A DNA stretch of 64,000 bases from Pseudobdellovibrionaceae bacterium (GTDB lineage Bacteria > Bdellovibrionota > Bdellovibrionia > Bdellovibrionales > UBA1609), in assembly GCA_018663505.1 (NCBI GenBank), contig JABJQG010000014.1, positions 104,258 to 168,257 on the forward strand. Direction: 5' to 3'. A model generated the notes under the pieces. That model was not told where the DNA came from. It ran no database searches and was given only the letters and a program-made list of their open reading frames with translations. Shown piece after piece: positions 37,494 to 45,434 of the stretch (position 1 is its first letter; each line of letters starts with the position of its first letter). The position numbers and the translations under genes are program-made.

Positions 37494-38183
37494 TTACTGG
37501 TTTTCTTTGCCTAGAATTTTCACAAGCTTTTTTGAAGCTATAGGTAGCAGTCCCAGCAGAGCAAAAGAAATTAAAAGTGAAGGTGAAACAATACCCTTTA
37601 AAGAAGAGATTTTGGAAAGCTCTGTGCCGGCATTTACATATACAAGAGTTCCGGGAATCATGCCAATTTGACTAATTAAGTAATACTGTGTGGTTTTTAT
37701 GGGAGTAAGCCCCATAAGCAAATTAATTAAGAAAAATGGAAACACAGGGATCAGGCGTAATGAAAACAAGTAAAAGCCTCCATCTTTTTGCATGCCTTCA
37801 TTGATGGTCTTTAACTTATGACCAAAACGTGCTTGAATCCTATCTTTCAATAGGAATCGAGAGGCTAAAAAAGAAACTGTAGCACCTATGCTTGAGGCAA
37901 AAGAAACAATAACAAAACCCTGGAAAAGGCCAAAAAGAGCTCCAGCTAGTAGTGTTAAAACAGTAGCACCAGGCAGGGATAGGCTTGTGGCTATGATATA
38001 AATTACGAAAAATATGAGGCTAGATGTCACTGGGTTTTGAGTGTGATATTGCAGGAAAATCTGCTGCTGAGACTGGATATAGTGAAAATTCAAGTATTTA
38101 CCCAGATCAAAATAGAAAAAAGCACTCATCACAAGGAGTAGGCACAGAACTATAACTAGGCGAATATAATTGTTTTTATTGAT
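37494..38183 (-). CDS. TVP38/TMEM64 (DedA-like) membrane protein, probable ATC or ATT start
   Basis: A membrane protein with the VTT domain: FVIYIIATSLSLPGATVLTLLAGALFG, then SRFLLKDRI, and later LRLIPVFPFFLINLLMGLT. Family members are implicated in lipid or solute movement across the inner membrane. The first ordinary starts (GTG 38132, ATG 38129) would delete the first membrane helix. The frame is open upstream and encodes NNYIRLVIVLCLLLVMSAF, as in other family members. AAGAGG precedes ATC (38183) by five bases and ATT (38186) by two. I take 38183, with low certainty for the exact codon. Length would be about 229 aa. Confidence 0.8.
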   Translation of the reverse strand: MNKNNYIRLVIVLCLLLVMSAFFYFDLGKYLNFHYIQSQQQIFLQYHTQNPVTSSLIFFVIYIIATSLSLPGATVLTLLAGALFGLFQGFVIVSFASSIGATVSFLASRFLLKDRIQARFGHKLKTINEGMQKDGGFYLFSLRLIPVFPFFLINLLMGLTPIKTTQYYLISQIGMIPGTLVYVNAGTELSKISSLKGIVSPSLLISFALLGLLPIASKKLVKILGKENQ

Positions 38184-38294
38184 AATAGCCTCTTGGTAAT
38201 AAAGATCTCATTAGACTATTTGAGGATGTAAAAAGCACTAGGAATTCTATGATCTTTTTGCTATAACACGGCCAGGCAAAAGGTTAAGGGAGTT

Positions 38295-39257
38295 ATGGGT
38301 CAAGCGTGTTCAGAACCAAATTTAAATAAAGGCTTAAAGAGGTCCTCTTCTTCAAGGGTTCTCCCTGATGTCTCTCATGAACAAAAGGCTGATGTGGAAG
38401 GCGTGTTAGATCAAGTTGGAATGTCCAACATTGAAGTCCCGCTAAAACTAGCTGTTAAAGATTATGGCACCTTTATGGTTCCAGCTAAAATTAATGCTTA
38501 TGTGAACCTGCCAAATGCTCAGTCCAAAGGCATTCATATGTCTCGACTTTATATAAAATTACAGGAAAGTTTTGAGAAAAATATATTTGATATAAAGCAT
38601 TTAAAGGATATTTTAAAACAGTTTGTTCAAGAGCAAGATGGCCTCAGTGACAAAAGCTTTGTGCGCATTAACTTTAAATTACCTGTAAAAAGAAAAGCCT
38701 TAATTTCTGAAGCCAAAGGTTGGCGCTTTTACCCTGTGTGGATAAAAGCTGTTTATAATGAGAAGCAAAATCAGTTTCAGTTTATTTGGGGTGGAGAAGT
38801 ATTGTATTCCAGCACTTGCCCTTGTTCTGCGGCTTTGTCTCGACAAATCATACAAGATAACTTTAAACATAGTTTTAGTGGCAAAACACCAACAGTTGAA
38901 GAAATGCATGATTGGTTAGGTAAAGAAAGCTCAATAAACGCCACACCCCATGCCCAAAGATCAGTGGCCCGCTTTAAAGTATTATTTAATGAGAGTAAAA
39001 GCAGTCAGTTGCAATGGTTGAATTTAATTAATCTTATTGAGGGCGTTTTAAAAACCCCTGTTCAAACCGCAGTAAAACGAGAAGACGAACAAGAGTTTGC
39101 AAGGCTAAACGCAAGCAACCTTATGTTTTGTGAAGATGCAGCTAGAAGAATAAAACAAGGCTTAGATCAAAATGCTGATGTGGAAAACTACTTGGTAAAA
39201 GTTGACCACAGAGAGTCTTTGCATCCTCATGATGCTACTGCCACAGTTAGTAAGTAG
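38295..39257 (+). CDS. folE2: GTP cyclohydrolase FolE2 (type IB)
   Basis: A 320-aa FolE2, which opens GTP to dihydroneopterin triphosphate for folate or queuosine synthesis using metals other than zinc. Visible signatures are PAKINAYVNLPN near residue 63, the metal-ligand cysteine in YSSTCPCSAALS near 175, and NATPHAQRS near 214. Length is close to the usual 260-300 plus a short N-terminal extension. GGGAG lies close to the ATG (two bases). It is divergent from the TVP38-like gene; its own promoter should be in the 110-bp gap. Confidence 0.95.
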   Translation: MGQACSEPNLNKGLKRSSSSRVLPDVSHEQKADVEGVLDQVGMSNIEVPLKLAVKDYGTFMVPAKINAYVNLPNAQSKGIHMSRLYIKLQESFEKNIFDIKHLKDILKQFVQEQDGLSDKSFVRINFKLPVKRKALISEAKGWRFYPVWIKAVYNEKQNQFQFIWGGEVLYSSTCPCSAALSRQIIQDNFKHSFSGKTPTVEEMHDWLGKESSINATPHAQRSVARFKVLFNESKSSQLQWLNLINLIEGVLKTPVQTAVKREDEQEFARLNASNLMFCEDAARRIKQGLDQNADVENYLVKVDHRESLHPHDATATVSK

Positions 39258-39306
39258 GAAACTTTATTCTAACCTTTAGCTCATGACTTTTACAGTTTCC
39301 TTTTGT
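39256..39306 (+). terminator. Possible terminator after folE2
   Basis: AGGAAACT (39256-39263) and AGTTTCCT (39294-39301) are perfect reverse complements, and four more Ts follow. The 30-base loop is long for an intrinsic terminator, which lowers confidence. Confidence 0.45.
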
Positions 39307-39547
39307 AGTTTTAATACGACAGAATTGCTTGGTGTTAACAAATTAATCTGTAATGGTTCATACTTGGTCTTACATTTTAGAGGAAATATTTATTTTGTCG
39401 TACAGTGTGAAGGAATGGCAAATAACCAATACAGACCTGGTTGCTAGACTGGATGCATGTTATTTGCAAGAGATTGATATTTATTTTCTAGCTTTTATGG
39501 ATGAACAAAGTTTTTTAAACTAGAACTAAAAATGTAGGTTTCTCCAT

Positions 39548-40189
39548 CTACTCAATTTCTTCAAAGTTCCAGGCTTTTGGAAACTTATATATTCCTTTTT
39601 TATAATATCCGTTTTCACATTTTTGTGAAATTAAATGAGATAAATGTTTATCTTGGATATTCTCAAATTTTAGAGCAAAAAGCCCGGTGCGTGTAATATC
39701 AACAATTGTAGCTTCATAATGATCGCCTTCACATTCAGCGAGCAATTTATCACCTATTTTGCGATATGCTATATATTCATTATTGAATGGCCATATACCT
39801 TCAGATTTATGGTAACCAAGTTGTGAAGCTCTATTATAGGGAAGAATACTATCCTCTTCTACCTCGCCATACACACCTTCTGAACTATCACATAATCTTA
39901 AGTCCTCCACAAATCTTTGCTGATGCCTATTCATCCAAAAGTTATCTTCATATAACTCAACAATATATCCATAATCACTAGGGTAAGGCACTGATTTAAT
40001 ATTTCCATGTCCTGACATATTGCCATCACGAATATGGAAGCCTTCAATAACGGCCCTGACTGCTCCTCCCCAAAAACACCTTGCCAAGACCTCCTGCCCA
40101 ACATGCAGTTTGAGCGTTTTATTAGAATCAGCAGCATTTATACTGCCTGCATACAAAAAAAATACAACTCCTATCAATAGATTCTTCAT
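39548..40189 (-). CDS. Exported protein of unknown function
   Basis: A 213-aa protein with a signal peptide (ending near NAAD, residue 20). The mature part looks beta-rich with two similar openings, LHVGQEVLARCFWGGAVRAVIEGF and KIGDKLLAECEGDHYEATIVDI. These could be two copies of a small SH3- or Tudor-like barrel repeat. Five cysteines. No family recognised. AAGGA lies seven bases before the ATG. Neighbours give no clue. Confidence 0.65.
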   Translation of the reverse strand: MKNLLIGVVFFLYAGSINAADSNKTLKLHVGQEVLARCFWGGAVRAVIEGFHIRDGNMSGHGNIKSVPYPSDYGYIVELYEDNFWMNRHQQRFVEDLRLCDSSEGVYGEVEEDSILPYNRASQLGYHKSEGIWPFNNEYIAYRKIGDKLLAECEGDHYEATIVDITRTGLFALKFENIQDKHLSHLISQKCENGYYKKGIYKFPKAWNFEEIE

Positions 40190-40567
40190 AGTATTTTCCT
40201 TCTACTCGATCATAAAACTAATGGCTTCAAAAACTCATTTAATCATGATCCCCTAATTTTTGCGATTAAAAGTAGAGCCCTTGCAAACTAAACAGCCTTG
40301 TAAACAATATTGACAGATATAATTTCAGACACATGCAGAGTTATTGATATAAAATTTACAAACCTATCTGTATACTGCCGGGCACAGTATAGTAGTAAAA
40401 ATATCTCTAGCTCAACACTCATGAAGCCATACCTGAACGCGATATAAATTTTTCGTTAGAGTTTTTTTTCTGAAGTTTTGTGTACTCGACTTTTTCAAAA
40501 GTACGCTTCAGACCAGACCTATCCGAGTTTATTCTATATGTGCCACGTCAGCACTTATTTGGCTATA
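40190..40567. other. 378-bp gap with an operator-like dyad
   Basis: No gene was found. The one clear structure is the 7-bp inverted repeat at 40371-40391, described separately. The promoter of the minus-strand exported-protein gene that ends at 39548 must lie at its left edge. Confidence 0.4.
40371..40391. promoter_or_regulatory. Inverted repeat TATACTG-N7-CAGTATA
   Basis: Two perfect 7-bp arms (40371-40377 and 40385-40391) are separated by CCGGGCA. Size and spacing resemble a repressor site. It is about 180 bp from the start of the minus-strand gene on its left and downstream of the one on its right, so any target is uncertain. Confidence 0.4.
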
Positions 40568-41044
40568 TTAAGGTGTAGTTACTTTGATTTGTTTTATAAA
40601 TTGCTCCTGCCAAGTCTCAATGGGAGTTTGCTTGTCACCTATAAGAGAATACTTATCAAAGCTAACTTTCAAAGAACCTTCTAGCTTTTCTACAAAAACC
40701 TCATAAAGTGTACTCTTGTTGTCAGAATGCGTTTTTTCTATTTCAAAAAAACAAGTGTGTTGGCTTATGCTTGTACATTTCCCAACGACAAGTTGACCTT
40801 TGCTTGCTCCATCATCTTGATATAATGACTCTCCAGGTTGTGTCGGTCCTTGGCGGCGAACTACACGAAACTCTATGATTTCAGCTGCTCCAACCGTTAA
40901 TTTAATCTGATTACTTAAAATATCAAGAGAACGTAAGCTTCCTTTATTTAAAGAAGAATATTGTCCTTGTGGTAGGCTAGAAGTTACTTCGGCCCAAGAT
41001 AGAGCTCCAATTAAAGTGACGGCCATAATTATAATAAGTTTCAT
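40568..41044 (-). CDS. Exported small protein of unknown function
   Basis: A 158-aa protein with a signal peptide ending near SWAE (residue 18). The mature part looks like a single beta-rich domain with one CTSISQHTCFFE cysteine pair that could form a disulfide. No family recognised. GGGAG lies six bases before the ATG. Confidence 0.65.
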   Translation of the reverse strand: MKLIIIMAVTLIGALSWAEVTSSLPQGQYSSLNKGSLRSLDILSNQIKLTVGAAEIIEFRVVRRQGPTQPGESLYQDDGASKGQLVVGKCTSISQHTCFFEIEKTHSDNKSTLYEVFVEKLEGSLKVSFDKYSLIGDKQTPIETWQEQFIKQIKVTTP

Positions 41045-41325
41045 AAACTGCTCCCGATAAACTATTTGTGGGTCTATACTATTTTTAAATTCATAGAGTT
41101 ATGACTTGCAAAATGAATACTTGTTATGAGGTGATTGATTTAAGATGAAGTAGCTTAACAGCTACAATATGATAATTTTTGGCAAAGATACGCTGGTTTT
41201 TTGACTACCGGCCTTTTTGAGAAGAACGACAAGAATTCTGAGTTGTGTTAAATGCCATTGTTTCACAAGCTGTACAACTAAATTTAAACTCATTTTGATG
41301 TTTGTAATGACACTTTCACAATGAA

Positions 41326-42093
41326 TCACCCTTTTTCTCTATTATGTGCAGCGCAGAGCACTTGTAAATTACCAGGGTTAGCCAGGCCTCCTTTTCTGAC
41401 AGAGTGAATATGGTCAATTTGTAAAAAGTGGGTTTCCTGGCAGCCAGTGTATTGGCATTTGTAGTTTGCATTTTTTAAAAGACTATTTCTTAACTTTACA
41501 GAAATGTACCTAGGATTGCTTGAACGTGATGTTTTGTAATCTGTTTTGTTGTATTGCATGAGTTCTTTATCCACAAGTTTCATAAACAGTTCCTCTAAAT
41601 CACACTGATGTGCTAATAGTGCCTTTAGTTTGTTTAACCTATCATTTTCATGGCGTGAGAGCTCAATTTTTAGCAACACTTTGTCCTGATAAACCAATTG
41701 TTTCATTTTTAAAGTAGGGGCCTTAGGGGCAAGGATTCTTTTGGCTTCTCGAAAGGATTTATTTTCAATGGTCTTTAGTACCTCTCGTTTTTTCTCGATT
41801 GATTGGTCTTTAATGAGTTTATAGGCTAGGGAGATATTACTATGTGTGAGTTTGCCTTGATCTAATTTTTCTTTTATTTCGGGTAAGTCATTACTTAGAC
41901 GTAAACAACTTTGTCTTTGATAAGCCATGGACTCTGAGTAACTTAAGCCTCGAACAAGGTAGTCAAACAAAGAAGAATAGCCTAGCTTTAGATAGGATCG
42001 ATATTTTTCCATAAGCTGTAACTTATCTAATATCTCGGAAGTTAATTTGTTTTCATTTTCTCTAAGTACTAATAGTTCTTTATGTAGCTGCAT
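41326..42093 (-). CDS. HNH endonuclease-domain protein
   Basis: A 255-aa protein. A helical region (1 to about 170) with repeated Leu/Lys pattern precedes a C-terminal HNH module: CQYTGCQETHFLQIDHIHSV with two zinc-binding cysteines and the DH pair, then NLQVLCAAHN. HNH domains cut DNA as homing, restriction or recombination-linked nucleases. The layout (helical N-terminus, HNH at the end) resembles orphan HNH proteins that I associate with Bdellovibrio-like genomes, often in several copies. GGGAGA lies six bases upstream of the ATG. It is not next to any restriction or phage gene, so its role is unknown. Confidence 0.85.
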   Translation of the reverse strand: MQLHKELLVLRENENKLTSEILDKLQLMEKYRSYLKLGYSSLFDYLVRGLSYSESMAYQRQSCLRLSNDLPEIKEKLDQGKLTHSNISLAYKLIKDQSIEKKREVLKTIENKSFREAKRILAPKAPTLKMKQLVYQDKVLLKIELSRHENDRLNKLKALLAHQCDLEELFMKLVDKELMQYNKTDYKTSRSSNPRYISVKLRNSLLKNANYKCQYTGCQETHFLQIDHIHSVRKGGLANPGNLQVLCAAHNREKG

Positions 42094-42396
42094 CTTATTT
42101 CTCCCTGTTTAAGTTCTATGTGATTCTAGCATGGGTTTTGAAAATGGATTTTTTGTTCATAAAACCAAGTTTAAGAAACGTTTGTGAAGAATGCAGGGTG
42201 TGTGAAGTTAATAAGGGAAGCAGAGCCAACAGTACGAGCATAGGCCTTTAAAAAGCTAAAACATGAAATAAGAAACACATAAGATGTATGGAGCAATATT
42301 TAATTAAAACCCAGTCAATCGTAAAATGAAAAAAAATATACTTTACGCAGGGCTTCGCGAGCGCTTGGAAATTTTGAGAATAATTGTGAATAAATC
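42094..42396. other. 303-bp gap before the tandem repeat
   Basis: No gene found. The region is AT-rich and ends at the octanucleotide array. It probably carries the promoter of the minus-strand HNH gene at its left end. Confidence 0.35.
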
Positions 42397-42488
42397 TATT
42401 CTTGTATTCTTGTATTCTTGTATTCTTGTATTCTTGTATTCTTGTATTCTTGTATTTTTCTATTTTTCTATTTTTCTATTTTTTTTTG
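42397..42488. repeat. Octanucleotide tandem repeat (7x TATTCTTG, 3x TATTTTTC, T run)
   Basis: Seven identical units of TATTCTTG (42397-42452) are followed by three units of TATTTTTC (42453-42476) and then TATT plus a T run. The array touches the stop codon of the minus-strand hydrolase gene (TAG at 42476-42478), and the T run encodes its last three lysines. Perfect short repeats like this change copy number by slippage. Here most changes would fall in the 3' untranslated region of the hydrolase. Confidence 0.95.
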
Positions 42489-43537
42489 CATGCCTTCAAA
42501 TTTAAGACTTTATTGATCATAAAGTTTTTAAATTTTTCCGGTTCCTCAAATGTCATCATGTGAGCGGAATTTTCAAACCAAGAGGTAATCTTACAAGGTG
42601 CAGTAAGATGGGATATGTAGGCCTCAGCAGCGTATGGTTCTACATTGAAATCATGTCTGCCATGAATTGCAAAGATAGGGACTTCAATTTTTTTTACTTC
42701 ATCTGTAATTTTTCTATTAAAAAAACGAATAACAAGATCTGCATATAAATCCATACTTTTTTCCAGTTTGTTTGAATAATCTTTTTTATCAATATCAGTT
42801 GAAATATGTGGATTGCCTCCCCTTATTGGGTGTATTGATGATGAAAAACCTAGTGCAACTCTAGGGTTAAAATAGAAATTGATGAACGAATCCCAGTCTT
42901 TGTTTTCTAAGATATCGGTTATATTGAATTTACTTAGTGCTTCCCCTATCCTCCAAAGTTTTTGTGCGGCCATTGAATCACCAAATGCTCTAGCTCTTTT
43001 AATCTTATTTGTGGTAATTCTTAAGAGCTGATTTTTCATGATTGGATAAGTCTGACGCATATTTACGGGTAGACCCACCGCTATAAAGGCACGAATATAT
43101 TGTGGGTATTTATGCGAAATTTTAGTCCCTAGATATGCGCCCCACGAGTGGCCTAAAAGGTAAACTTTTTTTTGTTTAAATTTTTGAGTTAAATATTTAA
43201 TAAGGGTTATGGCATCCTCTTCCATTTGCTCAACAGTGAGTGATTCGGGCGTAATATCTTCAGAATAAGATGCCCCAGCGCCTCGTTGGTCCCATTGAAC
43301 AACCGTAAAATGATCAGTTAGCAAGTTGGTTTCTGCTCCAGCTATGGACATATGGGGTTCGCCTGGACCACCATGTAAAAAAATTAAGAGTGGATTTCTA
43401 GTGTCATTGCCTCGTATCCAAATTTGCTGACTGGCGCCATTTATATAGATTTTTTTAAACTCATCAATGGGTGCTGCAGTTAGGGAATTGTTTAAAAAGA
43501 ATAAGATTAATAATATTAGGGTTGTAATTTTATTCAT
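42476..43537 (-). CDS. Exported alpha/beta hydrolase, proline iminopeptidase-like
   Basis: About 353 aa. A signal peptide (1-20, ending near LTAA) is followed by an alpha/beta-hydrolase domain. The oxyanion segment FLHGGPGE, the WDQRGAGAS strand and the nucleophile elbow GHSWGA (Ser) are visible, with a late catalytic region IFAIHGRHDFNV (Asp) and SAHMMTFEEPE (His). HGGPG and the DQRG motif are typical of S33 prolyl aminopeptidases, so it may be a peptidase, but the substrate is open. I start at ATG 43537, where GGAG is seven bases upstream and the signal peptide begins. A longer frame adds 29 unlikely residues. The C-terminal KKK and the stop come from the repeat array. Confidence 0.85.
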   Translation of the reverse strand: MNKITTLILLILFFLNNSLTAAPIDEFKKIYINGASQQIWIRGNDTRNPLLIFLHGGPGEPHMSIAGAETNLLTDHFTVVQWDQRGAGASYSEDITPESLTVEQMEEDAITLIKYLTQKFKQKKVYLLGHSWGAYLGTKISHKYPQYIRAFIAVGLPVNMRQTYPIMKNQLLRITTNKIKRARAFGDSMAAQKLWRIGEALSKFNITDILENKDWDSFINFYFNPRVALGFSSSIHPIRGGNPHISTDIDKKDYSNKLEKSMDLYADLVIRFFNRKITDEVKKIEVPIFAIHGRHDFNVEPYAAEAYISHLTAPCKITSWFENSAHMMTFEEPEKFKNFMINKVLNLKACKKK

Positions 43538-44153
43538 GTGAATTCTCCAGCTATTTTTCTCAACCAGTTCTTGTAAAGACATGGTATAATTATCATGGTT
43601 TGAAAATGTAAAAAACGTAAACATAAGCCCAAATTTGTCACTTAGGGGGGGCTTTACTCAAATTTGCAGTTAATAGGATGTTCTAACCTAACCATTGCAA
43701 TTTTATCTCCAATTCTAATCCGTTAAGATGAAAAGCTAAGTTCATTGTAAATGAATGGAGGTCTTTATCTTTTTGGGAGAGGTGGATACTTTGGAGATAG
43801 GTGTTTCATGCGAAAAGTGAGCCATCGTGGCTCTAACCCTTTAAAACTCGTTCTCCTGCACTCGACCAATTGCGCAGCAATTTGTGAGTAAATAAGGCTG
43901 AAAAATTTTATGAATAAAGGGAATGTTTCAGCAGCCGCATTAGCCTCTGCTGATATTTATATAATATTGGCCCACAAATTTGCACCAGAGCCAATGAATG
44001 GTGTGTAGTGATTATTTGCATGAATAAGCAGGCTTTATTTCTTCATAAAGTCTAATATGTACATCAAATGTCTTGCTTTTGATTGTACAAATAGGGTTCT
44101 TCAAGAACTTGCATTGTGCTGTACTTATAGCTATTGTATTCATGGAGGAAATC
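43538..44153. other. 616-bp gap, possible decayed sequence
   Basis: No convincing gene. Two small hairpins are present: GAGCC-ATCGT-GGCTC (about 43824-43838) and AATTGC-GCA-GCAATT (about 43868-43882). A 32-codon frame at 43910-44008 lacks a ribosome site. The size and mixed content suggest remnants of lost genes plus promoter sequence for the toxin-antitoxin pair on the right. Confidence 0.35.
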
Positions 44154-44522
44154 ATGGGAATACTTGCTGACAAGCTTACGCCGATGCGACTTTCTGATGA
44201 ACAGAAGGGTGAAATTTTTGGTACTATAGTCTCTCGCCTTATAGCTGAAGCGTCTATTGAAACTATTTATGTATTTGGAAGTGCTGCTTATGGCCACATG
44301 AACCAGGTTTCTGACATTGATATAGCTGTTATTTTTTCCACAGAAACACAGCTTAAAAAAAATAAATCTGTGATATTAAACAAAAATTTATTTCCAGATA
44401 TTCAAGTGGATCTCTTATTTTTTCATAAAGAAGATTTTTTAAAAAAATCTGAAGTGGGCGGTGTATGCCACGAAATTTTTAATAAAGGTAATGTTTTATA
44501 TGACCAAACAACAAAAGTTTAA
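44154..44522 (+). CDS. MNT-type minimal nucleotidyltransferase (antitoxin-like)
   Basis: A 122-aa protein with the nucleotidyltransferase motif GSAAYGHMNQVSDIDIAVI (Gly-Ser then paired Asp), and a third acidic strand in DIQVDLLFF. This is the minimal nucleotidyltransferase that pairs with HEPN proteins; in studied systems the MNT partner AMPylates and silences a HEPN ribonuclease. I start at ATG 44154, with GGAGG five bases upstream; the longer frame from 44073 lacks a site. It overlaps the HEPN gene by 23 bp. Confidence 0.88.
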   Translation: MGILADKLTPMRLSDEQKGEIFGTIVSRLIAEASIETIYVFGSAAYGHMNQVSDIDIAVIFSTETQLKKNKSVILNKNLFPDIQVDLLFFHKEDFLKKSEVGGVCHEIFNKGNVLYDQTTKV

Positions 44523-44895
44523 GAAAGAATATGCTTTTGAATTACTTAAAATCGCTGTGGGAGACATGGAGTCTACGCAAATATTATTCCGTTCCCAAGG
44601 AGGACGACGAGAGAATGTTTGTTTTAATGCACAACAGGTGGTTGAAAAGTCTGTGAAAGCCGTTCTCTGTTTTTTAGAAATTCCAGTTCCATTTACTCAC
44701 AATCTTGATATCTTATTGGATCGTATACCAGAGGAATGTCAACTTGCCGATTTAGAAAATGCCAATGCTCTTACTGAGTATGCTACTATTCGCAGATACG
44801 AAGAGGGCTATATTGAACTTGATCAGTCTGACCTTGAGGCTTCTGTAGAAATAGCAAAAAATACTTTAAGCTGGGCTCAGGGGATAATAAAATAA
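44500..44895 (+). CDS. HEPN-domain protein (toxin partner of MNT)
   Basis: A 131-aa helical protein with the HEPN core, including FNAQQVVEKSVKAVLCFL (about 33-50) and PFTHNLDILL, then IRRYEEGY near 96. The last matches the RxxxxY/H region of MNT-associated HEPN proteins, which act as ribonucleases. The gene overlaps its MNT partner by 23 bp. ATG 44500 is chosen over ATG 44491 because AAAGG is then eleven bases away rather than two. Confidence 0.85.
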   Translation: MTKQQKFKKEYAFELLKIAVGDMESTQILFRSQGGRRENVCFNAQQVVEKSVKAVLCFLEIPVPFTHNLDILLDRIPEECQLADLENANALTEYATIRRYEEGYIELDQSDLEASVEIAKNTLSWAQGIIK

Positions 44896-44930
44896 ATATG
44901 ATATGTTTTATAAATGAGTTGTTTTTTTTG

Positions 44931-44960
44931 TCTCGAAAAATTACTTTGTAATTTTTGAGA
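44931..44960. repeat. Inverted repeat after the MNT/HEPN pair
   Basis: TCTCGAAAAATTAC (44931-44944) pairs with GTAATTTTTGAGA (44948-44960), leaving one base bulged and a three-T loop. It is 35 bp after the HEPN stop and could be a terminator, but no long T tract follows the stem. Confidence 0.5.
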
Positions 44961-45057
44961 AGAAGAGGCTGGTATAAGTTATGATCGCAAATGTAATTTT
45001 CTTCAGCCGAATCAAAGACTTAGATTCTCATTCAAAATATCAGAGGATTTTTTGACG

Positions 45058-45327
45058 TTAACGGAAACTCTCTTTAGATTTGAAGTAATCAGAGATGCAG
45101 CTGTGGCCATAGATTTTTTTATGCAACATTTCGTTGATTTCGGCGTATATATCAGCTTGTATTGTGCTTAAGTAGTATGTAGGGGCTTTGGCCTTGGCTG
45201 TTAGGTATTGGATGTATCGATGCAAGACTTCGTTGACGAACAGGTCATTACTTAAATTTACTGAATCACTATGGAAGAAGTGCTTTTCAAAAATATCTAC
45301 AATTGGATCTATGTCTACATGTTTCAT
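45058..45327 (-). CDS. Small hypothetical protein
   Basis: An 89-aa frame with a plausible residue mix (KHVDIDPIVDIFEKHFFHSD at the N-terminus) and a predicted helical middle. No family, signal peptide or ribosome site is evident. It is divergent from the NFACT gene across about 107 bp. The frame may be real or chance. Confidence 0.4.
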   Translation of the reverse strand: MKHVDIDPIVDIFEKHFFHSDSVNLSNDLFVNEVLHRYIQYLTAKAKAPTYYLSTIQADIYAEINEMLHKKIYGHSCISDYFKSKESFR

Positions 45328-45434
45328 AAATAAGGTATCGGGCGAGCATACAAATAATTGAGTCTTGATAAATAATACTAGTTTATGGTTTTAATTTGTT
45401 AGAAGATATGTATGATTTTGAATCAAGGTGTCTT

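Noticed and set aside
43910..44008. 32-codon plus-strand frame
   Set aside because: No ribosome site and no similarity I recognise; too short to support alone.
37440..45340. CCCGATACC shared upstream of two minus-strand genes (near 37440 and 45335), considered as a sigma-28 -10 box
   Set aside because: No matching -35 (TAAA) at the right spacing at either place.
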